64,000 nt of DNA. Source: Xiphydria camelus (taxonomy: Eukaryota; Arthropoda; Insecta; Hymenoptera; Xiphydriidae). The notes under the pieces were generated by a model, which did not search any database, was not told the DNA's origin, and saw only the letters and a program-made list of their open reading frames with translations. Within the stretch, counting starts at the first letter, position 1; each line of letters begins with the position of its first letter. Location of the stretch: assembly GCA_963678675.1 (NCBI GenBank), contig OY783195.1:13738505-13802504 (forward strand), given 5' to 3'. The position numbers and the translations under genes are program-made. Below are positions 42,300-53,420 of this stretch, piece after piece.

Positions 42300-42889
42300 A
42301 CTGTGAATTAAAAATGTGCATCAGGGGCAAAGTGTGGAGGGGTAAAGCGGGGAGGTTTCTAGGTATTCTCTTACTGGTATCGAATTAATTAATTATTAAC
42401 GTGCGTGTTTCAGCATGGTCCGAAATTATTTAAAAAAGTCTTCTCAACAAAGATGGTCGGAAAAGGACATGCAAGTTGCGGATCTTAGCGTTTGGCTGGT
42501 GTATGTGACGCTCGCCTTGTTTATTCGTCTAATTTTCATTCGCTTGATTTATTCTCATTATTTTTCAATGCATAATATGTAACCTGAGTTTTTTTCTTAA
42601 ATGATTCGTGGCAATAAATCGCTTTTAATTTCATCGACTATGATTTTTTGACCGGTCCCCACTTTGCCCCGCCCTTGGGGCAAAGCGGGGAGAAAGTAGT
42701 TTTTTCGTTAACAGTATATTATATTCAGACGTTATTGAATATTACTATGTAAACATTTTTCACAAGAGCGATATCGATCAAGGAAGAGACACAAATTTTA
42801 TTTACAACTAAATTAACTTTCTTTATATATGAAAACGATTGAAATACGTTAGGGTCCCCACTTTGCCCCACATTTCCCTATATCAAGAG

Positions 42890-43021
42890 CCAACTGTATG
42901 CTTTCTTTTTCAGTTAGTAGACGTTTTCAAGGCCATTTTTAAGGTCAACATTTTTTCTCTTTAAGTGGAAAAAATAAATAAATAAAAAACCTTTTAAACA
43001 AAAGTTATTTGTTTTTACGTA
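42890..43021 (+). repeat. Dispersed repeat shared with 51250-51390
   Basis: AACTGTATGCTTT, TTAGTAGACGTTTTCAAGGC and AAGGTCAACATTTTTTCT recur with changes at 51252-51390, also next to TACAGGGTG-type foldbacks. Not coding. Confidence 0.6.
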
Positions 43022-43023
43022 TA

Positions 43024-43606
43024 CAGGGTGTTCGGAAAAAACACCGACACAGAAATAGGGGTGATAGGTTACGTCATTACAAGTATTTTGATATAAGGGA
43101 CCTATACCCGCAAGCGCGCCCCCTTCTGGAGATATCAACTTTTCAAGTTTATAACGACCGAGGTTGATCAAAGTAGAATAATATTGTATTGTAAAGTTTT
43201 TTGTCTACCTGTACAATTGAAAAACAAATGAAAACTCCTTGTATCCGCATCATCTTCGAAAAGTACAAGGACTTGAGCCAAGCGGTTATCCTTTCCGCAA
43301 GCAGTTTGCGCAGTGGCACATCTATCCAGAATCGTTTCCGATGTTGCATGGACATGAGTGGCCGTCATTTTGAGCATTTGCTGTAGTACATTGTTTTTGT
43401 ATCTCGTAAAATTAAATATTCGTTACCATCTTGATACGTTTCTAAAAATATTATTCTACTTTGATCAACCTCGGTCGTTATAAACTTGAAAAGTTGATAT
43501 CTCCAGAAGGGGGCGCTTGCGGGTATAGATCCCTTATATCAAAATACTTGTAATGACGTAACCTATCACCCCTATTTCTGTGTCGGTGTTTTTTCCGAAC
43601 ACCCTG
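43024..43606. mobile_element. MITE with ~170-bp TIRs, TA-flanked, CAGGGTGTTCGG ends
   Basis: CAGGGTGTTCGGAAAAAACA begins an arm to about 43190 that is inverted almost perfectly at 43440-43606. TA flanks (43022-43023, 43607-43608). About 583 bp. It sits about 100 bp upstream of the SAMM50 exon. Confidence 0.85.
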
Positions 43607-43711
43607 TAGATTAAAAATGTGTTTCAAAGGATATAAGCTTTCATTTAATGCTATCGTTGTATGCTATTATATATACTTGGAATAATAATTATATTTCTCA
43701 TATATTTTTAG

Positions 43712-44006
43712 ACGTTCCAACTGGGATTCCAATCGGGTCTATTAAAGGGCATAAGTAATGATATGCAAATAAGTATTGCTGATCACTTCTTTCTGGGAGG
43801 ACCGTTGAATCTGAGAGGATTTGATATGCGGGGCTGTGGGCCTCGCCATGAGGGTAATTCCATAGGTGGAGACATCTATTGGGCACTTGCACTTCATCTT
43901 TATACGCCCCTTCCGTTTACATCTGGACATAAAAGTTTTGCCGATCTCTTCAGGCTACACGGATTTATTAATGGGGGTAATTTGACAAACTTCACATTCA
44001 AATTCG
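43712..44006 (+). CDS. SAMM50: SAMM50 (Sam50) internal exon
   Basis: Sam50 is the Omp85-family beta-barrel that folds and inserts beta-barrel proteins into the mitochondrial outer membrane. The exon encodes DHFFLGGPLNLRGFDMRGCG, then GGDIYWALALHLYTPLPF and FADLFRLHGFINGGNL, which match the C-terminal part of the barrel, including the conserved LRGF motif of the loop that reaches into the barrel. The exon is preceded by a pyrimidine-rich acceptor (TATATTTTTAG) and followed by a strong donor (GGTAAGTATAAC); it is 295 nt, ending in phase 1. The first 20 codons (before ISIADHFF) are less certain. The other exons, including the final strands of the barrel, were not found in the window, so the flanking introns are long and full of transposons. 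The frame is intact, so I take it as a live host gene, though a lone duplicated exon cannot be excluded. Confidence 0.8.
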
Positions 44007-44009
44007 GTA

Positions 44010-44266
44010 AGTATAACTTAGTTTCGTTGTACCGATAGTGTTTACAAATATCTTACAGTCGTTTTCGAACTCACGTTGTGAGTAAAGAATCAAACCCAAA
44101 CATAAAGCAATTTGGCAACACCATTGTTGTATCGGTATTGTACTGTTTTACTGTCAACAAATATTTAAAATGGAGTATTAAAACGGGAATAGAGTGAGAT
44201 AGTCTGAATAGGTGGAAAATATCCTTAGACCATTCTCTGGAGCGCGTTGATATAAAATCAATCTAA
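44010..44266. other. Intron downstream of the SAMM50 exon
   Basis: Unique AT-rich sequence; no further exon seen. Confidence 0.5.
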
Positions 44267-44267
44267 G

Positions 44268-44429
44268 TATATGTGGAGGTGTTTTTCAAAAAGCGTTATT
44301 TCTATTTAGCAAATTTTGCAGGAAAGCAACAAAACTGTAGCACTACGTCATGTAGAGCGTGATGCCACCTGTACCTCAGTAGACGAAGTTTTTGGAAATA
44401 ACGCTTTTTGAAAAACACCTCCACATATA
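44268..44429. mobile_element. 162-bp MITE with ~36-bp TIRs
   Basis: TATATGTGGAGGTGTTTTTC continues into AAAAAGCGTTATTTC, and the exact inverse ends at 44429. No coding capacity; TATA-like flanks. Confidence 0.8.
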
Positions 44430-45010
44430 TCAATAATAAAAGAATATAGATAATGTAGGCTCAAGAAATATCGGTATCTTGCTGATAGTTTTGTTTAAAC
44501 AAACTCTTGTATCAATTACCTGTATATTTACGACTATGCGCACTCTTCGTTGAATAATAGTAATGTCAGAGAAATGATTGTTCAGAAGTAAAACTGTCTA
44601 CAATCAACGGCATGTAATAGGGCTTTAGCGTATCTCCCATACACGCTATTTAACGTATGAATGTGTATTGTATGTATACGGAAAGCAGTGCCACCAAACT
44701 GGATTTCTTAACGAAACTTGAATGTAAATTCTCTATAATATGTACACATGTAAATTCTCTACATGTGTAACACAAACAAACGCTACGCTTGCGGAAGTAC
44801 GCTAGAGCCCTATAGTGTTAAATGATGGTAAATACCAGAATGATTGAAACCATATTCAACCTAGTTTTCATATACCATATATAACATATATAATACTTTT
44901 ACTGTGTTAATTTAAGGCACTTCTATAACACTTAACCACTCGTACAGGCCAATGCGCTTTTCGTTCTCTTATAACGATTCCTATAAAATGCGATTCGAAG
45001 TATTATATTT
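44430..45010. other. Gene-free stretch
   Basis: Nothing recognised; ATGTAAATTCTCTA is repeated near 44720 and 44745. Confidence 0.4.
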
Positions 45011-45065
45011 ATACAGGGTGAGGCACTTAAATTGAGACACGCGTGAACATTTGTAAAGTAACACT

Positions 45066-45245
45066 TTGACGCGCGAAAGGGAAAAGGAAAAGGAAAAGGG
45101 CGCAGAGGCGCCGCGGCCGAGGGAAAGGCGCGAATGCGCCGCGGTCAAGGGGAAAAGGCGCGAAGGCGCCGCGGTCGAGGAAGGCGTGCAATGCCGCGGA
45201 AGGAAGCGGAGAAAGGCGCGGAGACGCCGCGGTCGAGGAAGGACG
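45066..45245 (+). repeat. GC-rich minisatellite
   Basis: Imperfect units around GGCGCGAAGGCGCCGCGGTC..GAGGAAA, with GGAAAAGGAAAAGG runs at the start. It follows a TACAGGGTGAGGCAC end (45013) like those of mariner-type MITEs, and is GC-rich against an AT-rich background. Confidence 0.7.
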
Positions 45246-45364
45246 AGGAGAGAGAAACCCAATGCAAGATCTTGAGCTCTCTATTCCCACTGGAGGAGTC
45301 CTGAGAAGGACTGAGGGAGGTCTTTCTTAGGCGTCTCCCTCGACGCCGAATGGAATTTTCCATT

Positions 45365-46196
45365 TTTTTTTTTTTTTTTTTTTGAAGATGGGTAAGGAAG
45401 GGAATCTTCGACAAGACACCCAAGATGGTAGTGTCGGATTTCTACCGACTAAACCCCTCCTCGTAGTTACCAATCCATAGGGTTATAAACCAAATAGAAG
45501 ACGAAAAAGGGGACCTTGCTAACACTAGCTGAGGCCACTGTACGCCGAAGCGAAGCTAGGGAGTGACAGAGTCGGATAAGAGAGCACACGGCCTACGGAT
45601 TATATCCTTGGGTTTGCTGGAATAGTTGCGCAGACCTTGGATGGAGGGGTTTACGTGAGTCTTTATGGACTTACGGAGTTTTGCTGCGTATGTGCTAACG
45701 GCTACGCGTAGAGAGGAAAGACTGGTTTCAAAGAGTAACTGGGAGTTTCTTATAAACCAGGGAGTGTTAAGGAACCGCGGAGAAGTCTCATGTAGGTTCC
45801 TTGGATAGGGGTAGCGTAAGTGCAAATGCTTCTAATTATGGCATTGAAGGTACGAACCTTGATTTGTTGGGAAATATTTTTATTGTTAAAAAAAAGGGTT
45901 TAAGAGAGACGTAGGCGCCTATCGCTTTGTTACGGACGGAGGTAATCTGTTTAGCCCAACTGAGCTTCCTATCAAATGTCACACCGAGATATTTGGCGGA
46001 ATAGCTCCAGGGGTTACGATGGTTGCATACAGAAAGTGGATCTAGGGGGATGTTTCGTCGAGAGAAGAAAACCGCCTCGAATTTGGTTTCGTTGAGGGCG
46101 AAGCCCCATTTATGGTACCAGCCGATGAGAGAGGGTAGGAATCTGTTCATAACAGTGGAGCAGGCTTTCTTAGTTTGAGAGGAGTAAAGAAGGGAG
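45365..46196 (-). pseudogene. Jockey-like LINE, 5'-truncated with internal deletion
   Basis: On the - strand: reverse-transcriptase C-terminal part (WYHKWGFALNETKFEAVFFS, SAKYLGVTFDRKLSWAKQIT, VRNKAIGAYVSLKPF; 45836-46150), then, after a deletion near 45830, the tail of the ORF (YPYPRNLHETSPRFLNTPWF, IRNSQLLFETS, NPSIQGLRNYSS). A poly(A) of about 22 (T-run at 45363-45385 on the + strand) ends it, and AATTTTCCATT is duplicated at 45354-45364 and 46197-46207. A normal, dead target-primed insertion. No catalytic YxDD is present. Confidence 0.8.
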
Positions 46197-46343
46197 AATT
46201 TTCCATTCCATGCACGCTCTTATATTCGCTCCGTGCGTTTGGTTGGAGGGGATAGCAGAAGCGACTGAAGCGCTGGGGGTGAGAGAATTCTGAAACCAGG
46301 GTGGACGTTTCTTCTATTGAACCTGTGATATTTATATTGAAAG

Positions 46344-46496
46344 AATGGGTCGTTGCTATTGTTGTGTTGCAAATTGTAAAAATAGTGAACTCAAAAGTGC
46401 GTGTAAATTTTACAAATTTCCAACTGCGGATTATAAATTGGAGCAACGAAAGAAATGGATTGCAGCTGACGATCACCGTCAATCTAAAAATATATA
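46344..46496 (+). CDS. THAP zinc-finger fragment (50 codons)
   Basis: A 50-codon frame reads MGRCYCCVANCKNSELKSAC, then KFYKFPTADYKLEQRKKWIA. The initial Met, the CxxC-type cysteines, the KFP and the KKW are diagnostic of a THAP domain, a sequence-specific DNA-binding module found in P-element-type transposases and host regulators. The distal His and AVPTIF-like segment are not encoded before the stop, but a donor site could splice on a second exon. Likely a remnant or first exon of a transposon gene. Confidence 0.5.
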
Positions 46497-46511
46497 ATTA
46501 CACTATTAATA

Positions 46512-46766
46512 TCATTCATCTGGACTTGTACATTTCATTAGATAATTTTTAAACTCACGTTCAATTTTGTACAGTATAGCTTCAATGACACTGAGCTTGT
46601 CTATCACTTGAGATTGAATAAGGTAACTTTGATTATTTCTCCGGTGCTCCACAACATCGCAGACGTGATTAGCCTCGACTAGTTTCTTTCCTTTTAGGAT
46701 GGTTTCCGGTTGAAACATAATTTCATGCGAAATTTTTTCGAAGCCAGTTTTTATTACAATTTCCAT
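46512..46766 (-). pseudogene. Possible SWIM-type protein fragment
   Basis: An 84-codon frame reads ETILKGKKLVEANHVCDVVE, HRRNNQSYLIQSQVI and ends KCTSPDE. The order (G..L..A.HV..V.E, then Y.I...VI, then a C.C-like end) resembles the region before the SWIM zinc finger in insect transposon-associated proteins. The zinc ligands are degraded. It faces the THAP scrap on the opposite strand. A weak assignment. Confidence 0.3.
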
Positions 46767-46769
46767 TTC

Positions 46770-47560
46770 TTGTAAGTAAAATATTGTAGTTGGTGCAGCT
46801 AACAGAGTGAAAATTGAAAATTTTTATTTCTTGAATTAAGTGGGCATCATAGTATAACACAATTGAGCCTTAATTTTGAATTTCTTATTCTTGACATGTA
46901 ATAGTCTATTAATAGTAATTGTTATTCATTTAGTAAGTGTTATACGTTTGTAGAATTTTTCTGCTTACCAACTTTGTTCACTATAAAATGTTTAAAAAAT
47001 GTACTGCATCCTAGGAGAACAAGCATTAGTCACTATTTGGGCGCCGTGCGATCAATGCTAGATCTCCGCGGGGTTGCAAGACGGATTTTAAGCTCTCGGC
47101 TGTTTTTGACACTGCACTCGCTATATAACTAATAATATATTCGAGTTAAAGAGGTAAATGAATTAACCATGATTTACAATTAGTTGTTGCAAATGCACTG
47201 CAGAAGACACACTACACTTACGTTTACGAGGTACAAGGGATCGATTACCTGATAATGTATGAAACTGAGATAAAGACGAACCGTCTAATTGCAAGTTAGA
47301 GCGCTTGCACACTAAATGCACTGTACACGCGGTACTCTTCATTCTATGCACTGACTAACACGCAGTTTTGGTTGCGATTTATATATCTTACATCTAAAAG
47401 TTGCAAGACGATGGAGATACCGTGGGTTGATGCGATATGCCTTGATTAGCTGGATAAGGATGACGTGGCTAACGCGATGCGCCCTAATTGGCTAGGAGAG
47501 AATGACATTAGAACAATATGGATGACGTTGGATATTTTCCGCGTCTCGGAACTAGCTGGC
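46770..47560. other. Gene-free stretch
   Basis: No motif-bearing frame. A GGAGATACCG / GATGCGATATGCC.. region at 47410-47530 repeats GGATGACGTTG-type words. Confidence 0.35.
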
Positions 47561-47796
47561 AAGGGTACCGTTGCTCGAATTTGGCCATAAAAAGGGATCG
47601 GACTACACGGAAGGTGAAGCGATCCTCCTAATAAGCCAAATATCAAATTTACCCGAATGGTCATCTATTGAGTCTGTCATAACTCCCCATTACAAAGCTG
47701 ACTTATTAATCTACTACAAGTGCATTTACCGCCTAGATTCCCGAAATATACCGTCCGCATTATGTCGAGATTGACCCTACATTACCGAGGTATATA

Positions 47797-49845
47797 CAGT
47801 GTGTCCGTAAAGTCCCGCAACTTGCAGTTATTTCGAGAACGGAATATTTTTTCAAAAAACGCCTTGACACGTCAACTTTTTTATTTTCCTAGCAATGTTT
47901 TGGCCTAGGTAGTTTTTCCAAAACTTGCCGCATGAAGGCGCCACGATCGATGTTATTTTTTTCTTAAATTGCAACACCTATTTTTTATTGCATTTCTGGG
48001 TAGCCACTGTTGTCCTAAGTACAGCGGTATGCCACGTGTGGGGGGTTACATGAGAAAATTTTTGAGAAAATGCAGGTTTATTATGACGAAGTAGGTTTTC
48101 ATGCAAACTTGAATCGCTGCGACCGCTGTAAAAGAAGGGGGAGGGCCATCTCTGCTTATTTGGAGGAGCGCGCATGCGCCGTTGGCTTTCATAAGGATTC
48201 AGTGCCTTATTGCGGTTTTGACTCGCATTGTTTTCTCAACTCTCAATGAGATTGGACTGCCTAATACCTACTCTCTCGTACTTATTGCGCTTTTTGCTTT
48301 CTGCTTTGTTCAGCTTATCGCTTTTTTTTCGAGTTTCATTGAAACTCGGTAAATCAGTCTTTTTGAAGACTCTCTGGTAGTCTTGTACTTTGTCAAACCT
48401 TTCGATATGGCTAATTTTCTCAGCGAGACTGATCGGATTCAGATTCTAATGATGGTCGGTTACGGTGATCGAAGAAGAACCTATGACCAAGTTTGCACAT
48501 TGTTTAATGAAACGCATCCTGATAGGCTAATATCAAAATCTACAGTAGGCCGGCTACTGCAAAAATTTGAGGCTTCTGGTCATGTGAAAGACTTGCCAAG
48601 ATCAGGCCGACCATCTTTGTCCGAGGATGATCAGCTGAACGTCTTACTGGCAGTTCAGGATAGCCCTCAGTCGTCATGTCGTCAAACGGGCAGGGATCTG
48701 CGCATAAGTAAAACGTCAGTGCATAAGGTTCTCCGTAAAAACAAATTTCACCCTTACAAGGTAAAATTAGTTCAGGAGTTGTCAGACGACGACTTCGATC
48801 GGCGAATTGAATTTTGCGAAATAATACAAGAACTTTGTAATAATCCACATACGAATTTTGCTGGCAACATTCTTTTTTCTGACGAGGCCTCTTTTACATT
48901 GAATGGCACGGTAAACCGACACAACTGTCGATATTGGTCGGATCAAAATCCTCACTGGGTGGAGGAAGCACATACCCAACATCCAGAAGAAGTCAATGTT
49001 TGGGCGGGCATTGTAAGAAATACAATTATAGGGCCGTTTTTTTATTGAGGGTAATCTGACTGGACAACGTTATCTTGAACTATTGCAAAATGAGGTAGTC
49101 CCTGCTCTCGTTCAAAGATTTCCAGCGCCACAGCCAGGTGGAATTGATCCTCAGATCTGGTTCCAGCAAGACGGGGCTCTACTGCACTATGCGTTGCTAG
49201 TGAGAGATTATTTAAATCAGCTGTTCCCCAATCGCTGGATAGGTCGAAGGGGTCAAATCGAATGGCCAGCGCTTTTTTTTATGGGGACATCTGAAAAGCC
49301 GCGTTTATGTAAACAGGCCTCAAAATTTGGAAGACCTGAGACATCGCATTCGAGTCGAGATCCAGACGATCACTCCAGCGGCACTAGCGAACGTACAGTG
49401 CTCGTTTGTGGAGAGAATGGCCCACTGCCAAGCAGTTCACGATGGCCACTTCGAGCAACTGCTCTAATTGGTTACTCTTATCAACTTTTCTTCATTACTT
49501 TTTTCTTTCAGCGGTCGCAGCGAGTCAAGTTTGCCAAAATACGAAAACCTACTTCGTCATAATAAACCTGCATTTTCTCAAAAATTTTCTCATGTAACCC
49601 CCCACACATGGCACACCGCTGTACTCAGGATAACAGTGGCTACCCAAAAATGCAATAAAAAATAGGTGTTGCAATTTAAGAAAAAATAACATCGATCGTG
49701 GCGCCTTCATGCGGCAAGTTTTGGAAAAACTACCTAGGCCAAAACATTGCTAGGAAAATAAAAAAGTTGACGTGTCAGGGCGTTTTTTGAAAAAGTATTC
49801 CGTTCTCGAAATAACTGCAAGTTGCGGGACTTTACGGACACACTG
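47797..49845 (+). mobile_element. DD41D-type (rosa-like) Tc1/mariner element with ~340-bp TIRs
   Basis: CAGTGTGTCCGTAAAGTCCC and its inverse bound 2049 bp, flanked by TA (47795-47796, 49846-49847). The inverted arms run for about 340 bp (to about 48140 and from about 49505), unusually long for the superfamily. It encodes the transposase at 48407-49467. Confidence 0.85.
48407..49467 (+). pseudogene. DD41D transposase, third catalytic Asp deleted
   Basis: Starts MANFLSETDRIQILMMVGYG and carries an N-terminal HTH (STVGRLLQKFEASGHVKDLP, RSGRPSLSEDDQ, KTSVHKVLRKNKFHPYKV). Catalytic residues: LFSDEASFTLNG (first Asp) and FQQDGALLHYALLVRDYLNQ (second). The WIGRRGQIEWP segment is characteristic. A one-base gain in a T-run at 49037-49043 shifts the frame, and about 25 bases are missing near 49273, removing the third Asp and shifting again; the remainder (WGHLKSRVYVNRPQNLEDL..ERMAHC) is intact to the stop at 49465-49467. 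Inferred spacing places it in the DD41D group. Inactive. Confidence 0.75.
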
Positions 49846-49910
49846 TAGATCGCGATGATACTCAGAAGTAAGGACCGATATTCAGAATTCTGACTATCGT
49901 TTGTCGGAAC

Positions 49911-50272
49911 AGTCACAATCCGCTATAAATTTTATCTTTTTGTTTCTTCTAAAACGTGTACATATATAAAGGCATTTCGTCCACTCTGGTTTCCGACTTG
50001 CGCCCGATGGGTGTCGCCAGCTCAAACGCACAGAGCGAATACCTAGTGCGGGGGACCGTTATCGGTCCTTATTGGCCGGTAACGGTCGGGTGGGGGCGAC
50101 CCGAGGCAGTCCCCTGATTGGCGCGACGCTCGGTGCTCGATGATCCGTCGCACCAATCCCCCGCGAGCAGGTCAATGTCCACTGCACGCTGCCCGGAAGC
50201 GCCAAGCGCTCTCTACTGGCTATGAAAATAACTAAATCTACGTATGTAACGCTAGGGAACTTAGTGCTAATA
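49911..50272. other. GC-rich gene-free stretch
   Basis: 50000-50215 is GC-rich with short inverted words (ACCGTTATCGGTCC, GGCCGGTAACGGTCGGG). Not coding. Confidence 0.35.
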
Positions 50273-50274
50273 TA

Positions 50275-51173
50275 CAGGGTGGACCAGGTTAAACGTCATT
50301 TTTTTATATGTGAGAACAACAACAAAAAAGTAGACTTTTATAAGAAAATTAAAAAAAAATGTTTCCTAACAAAGATACAGGGTGTCAAAGTTTCGAAAAA
50401 AAAATGGTTTTCTCATCATAACTTCTAAACTACTTGATCGATTTCCATGAAGTTTCGCACACAGGCTAATGTAGAACAGCTCTAAGCAATAATTAAATAA
50501 TTTTTAAAAATTCTCCAGTGGCGTAGATACTAGGGGCCGGTACCCCCCTTTCCCCCTCCCAATCTTCGGCGCCATTGGATATTTTGCAAAGAAAATTTAA
50601 TTATTGGATTCCCCGTTTAATTTAGAGAAAAAAATCACCCTAGCAAATTTTTGATTTATGGCTTCGTTTTTGAGATATTTATTTTAATTTATAGGGTTAC
50701 GAGCAGGCCAAAGCTATGTTGAACTCCATTAATTGTGATATGTGATAGAGCAACAAAAAAAAATAGATTCTCATGAGAAAATTTTTTTCAAAAATGTTTC
50801 CTAACAAAGATATAGGGTGTCAAAGTTTCGAAAAAAAAATGGTTCTCTCATCGTAACTTCTAAGCCACTGGATCGATTTCCATGAAATTTCGCAGGGGGA
50901 AAGGGAGTACCGGCCCCCAGTATCTACGCCACTGGAGAATTTTTTAAAATTATTTAATTATTACTTAGAGCTGTACGACATTAGCCTGTGTGCGAAATTT
51001 CATGGAAATCGATCAAGTAGTTTAGAAGTTATGATGAGAAATCCATTTTTTTTCAAAACTTTGACACCCTGTATCTTTGTTAGGAAACATTTTTGAAAAA
51101 AATTTTATGAGTCTACTTTTTTTTGTCGTTCTATCACATATAAAAAAAATGACGTTTAACCTGGTCCACCCTG
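50275..51173. mobile_element. 899-bp foldback MITE with CAGGGTGGACCAGG ends, TA-flanked
   Basis: CAGGGTGGACCAGGTTAAAC and its inverse at 51173; arms of about 310 bp (50275-50590 and 50880-51173). A further direct copy of the block ACAGGGTGTCAAAGTTTCGA occurs internally near 50815. TA at 50273-50274 and 51174-51175. Confidence 0.8.
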
Positions 51174-51175
51174 TA

Positions 51176-51680
51176 TACTATGAAAAATGACGCACAACTT
51201 TTTCGAAAAAAAATTTTTCTTATATACGTAATTTGCTTTAGAGAGGGAAAGAGAACTGTATGCTTTATTTTTTATTAAGTAGACGTTTTAAGGGCATTTT
51301 AAGATCAACATTTTTTTCTTTAAATGGAAACCTATGTTTTTTCAATAAATTCTTAATCTACATGTAAAAACAGATAACGTTTGTCTCAGGTTTTTTTATT
51401 TGACTAACAATTTTTTTTAATAATTCCTTGGGATTAAAGAAAATTCAGTCATAAACATAAAATTCATAGCAGTAGTAAGTAAATGTAATACTGAACGCTA
51501 GTTAATTAACCTTTTAGTGGCGGGGAAATTACAGTTAAAGTCGACTTCTTGTTAGACGTGAAATTTATAAATAAAATCAATGAATTTCCTATTTGGAGGC
51601 CCCAACCTGACTTCTAGTCGATGTATCGACCACCCCCGGCCGCAAAGCAAAGTCCAATGAAAAAAATTTGGCAAGAAAGA
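51176..51680. other. Gene-free stretch
   Basis: Contains the relative (51252-51390) of the repeat at 42890-43021. Confidence 0.45.
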
Positions 51681-51689
51681 TCATCGCTC

Positions 51690-53420
51690 AAAACTTATAA
51701 CTCGGGGTTTTCGGGGTCATTCATTACGATACCGATGCCCAAATCGGTCTATTCTCGAATCCAAGATGGCGGATGATGAATTACAAAAGTTTATCGAAAT
51801 TCGAAGATTAATGTCCACAATTTTTACTCGAGGTTTTCCGGGGTCGTTGATTTTTTCCGTATTCAGCGCATCAAAAAACGTGAGCATACAAACTTTGAGG
51901 CCAAAATAGTAACAACAACAAAACAGTCACTTTGGATGTGGGAATCTTGGATTTGAGAATAGACCGATTTGGATATCAGCATCGTAATGAGTGCCCCCCC
52001 AAAACCCCAGAGTAACAATTTTTGGGCAATAATCTTCAAAGGGTCTAGCCGGATAAGCTCTTGAAAAATGCCCATAAAGGAAATAACACGAAATGGGCAC
52101 CAAAACACTCTCTCGGATGTGAAAAAATTTTAGCAATATTTTACTAAAGAAAAGTTTTAGCAATTTTAGCCATAAGATTAGTTTAATACAGCAGAGCGTA
52201 CGGTCGCAAGTAAAAGGTGTACTACTTAAAAGACTCCTAGCTCTGGTACATTTTTTGAGTCTATGGCAATTTTAACTTTTGATCGGGAGGTCATAAACTA
52301 CAATATATATGAAGTACGCCTGGATTTCAGTATTGAATCAGTTTCCATAAGATTTGTGCGCTAAAACAATGCAGATACACGAAAAAAATTTTTTTAAGTT
52401 AGAAAAATCAGACATTAAAAAATAAAACTCTATGCGCACGCACACACTCGCGCATAAGTATATGGAGGCAAACACTTGCTTACAAGATCGCACATGATCT
52501 TGAATGCGTGCTTGAATTGGTTGAAAAAGAGCGTATGGTTTCGACTAAAAAAAGCGGCAACTTTAAAGTATCCCCCCCAGAACTGCTTATTTTTTGTCTG
52601 ACCGCGTGATACCTGAATCGGTAGCTCATCAACTACAAAATATGTGATTTTTAGCAAAATTCATAGAAAACCTGATTTTACATGATTATTTCGATCCGAT
52701 AGACCGTATGACGGAAAGCAAAAAGTATGAACTTTAAGGTCTCAAAACTCAAAAACTGCCCATTTTCCGTTGTTGCAGCAATGATAACTTTATCAGAACA
52801 TCAAGAACTACAAAATATTTGAAGCCCAGCCAAATCCACCGAGACCCAGTTCCCATAAGGTTTATTTGTATTTTTTGGCACGTGCCACCAAATCAAAAAA
52901 TGTGAAAAAATTTGAGAATAATAATGATGCGAGGACGCGTTTATAAAAAAAATTATGATAGCACCTTTTCAAGCAGTGATGGAGAGCACTTTTTAAAATT
53001 GTTTATTTTTTAAAAATTTGAATTTCGCGCCAAATGCGACACAATATTTTTTTCTGAGTTCCCTTTAAGGATCCCTATGTTCCAGAATTTTTTCCAATTT
53101 TTTGGTCCATTGCGTGAGCAGCAAGACATTTTTAATGGTCAACTACATTTCTCGAAAATTTTCAGCTCCGTCACTTTTTGGAATAGTAAAATTGCTAAAA
53201 TTTTTTAACATTCGAGAGAGTGTTGGTGCCCATATCGTATTATTTCCTTTATGGGCATTATTCAAGTGCTTATCCGGCTAGATCCTTCTGATGAACTTGT
53301 GGAATTCATCATCCGCCATCTTGGCTTTGAGAATAGACCGATTTGGACATCAGCATCGTAATGAGTACCCCTGAAAGCCCCAGAGTAACAAGTTTTGGGC
53401 CATTATCTACAAGTTTTGAT
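51690..53420. repeat. Compound inverted/direct repeat around a foldback
   Basis: A block including GAATAGACCGATTTGGA and CATCGTAATGAGT occurs directly at 51955 and 53330 and inverted at about 51695-51770. The foldback 52041-53285 lies between the two direct copies. AAGGGCCTAGCGGAATAAGC at 53416 looks like a third copy of the foldback's end. Confidence 0.55.
52041..53285. mobile_element. Complete relative of the 841-3480 foldback
   Basis: Termini GGGTCTAGCCGGATAAGC and GCTTATCCGGCTAGATCC; the first ~95 bases are inverted at the right end (GAGAGTGTTGGTGCCCATAT). The interior matches 2530-3070 and the inverse of 860-1300 of the first copy, confirming that both are one non-autonomous family of about 1.25-2.6 kb. 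Confidence 0.8.

Larger units (their letters stand above)
35703..42878. mobile_element. TA-flanked element with GTGGGGTAAAG termini, split by Ty3 copy B
   Basis: GGGGAATGTGGGGTAAAGTG at the left and its near-inverse at 42853-42878 are flanked by TA (35701-35702, 42879-42880). GGGGTAAAGCGGGGAGG-type words recur inside (42341, 42656, 42672). Without the retrotransposon it is about 0.9 kb and has no coding frame. Confidence 0.65.
47562..49910 (+). repeat. Dispersed repeat family, copy 2 (interrupted)
   Basis: AAGGGTACCGTTGCTCGAAT at 47562 and GTCATCTATTGAGTCTGTCA at 47662 match copy 1. The family end (AAGGACCGATATTCAGAATT, near 49870) lies beyond the DD41D element, so the transposon landed inside this repeat. 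Confidence 0.6.
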
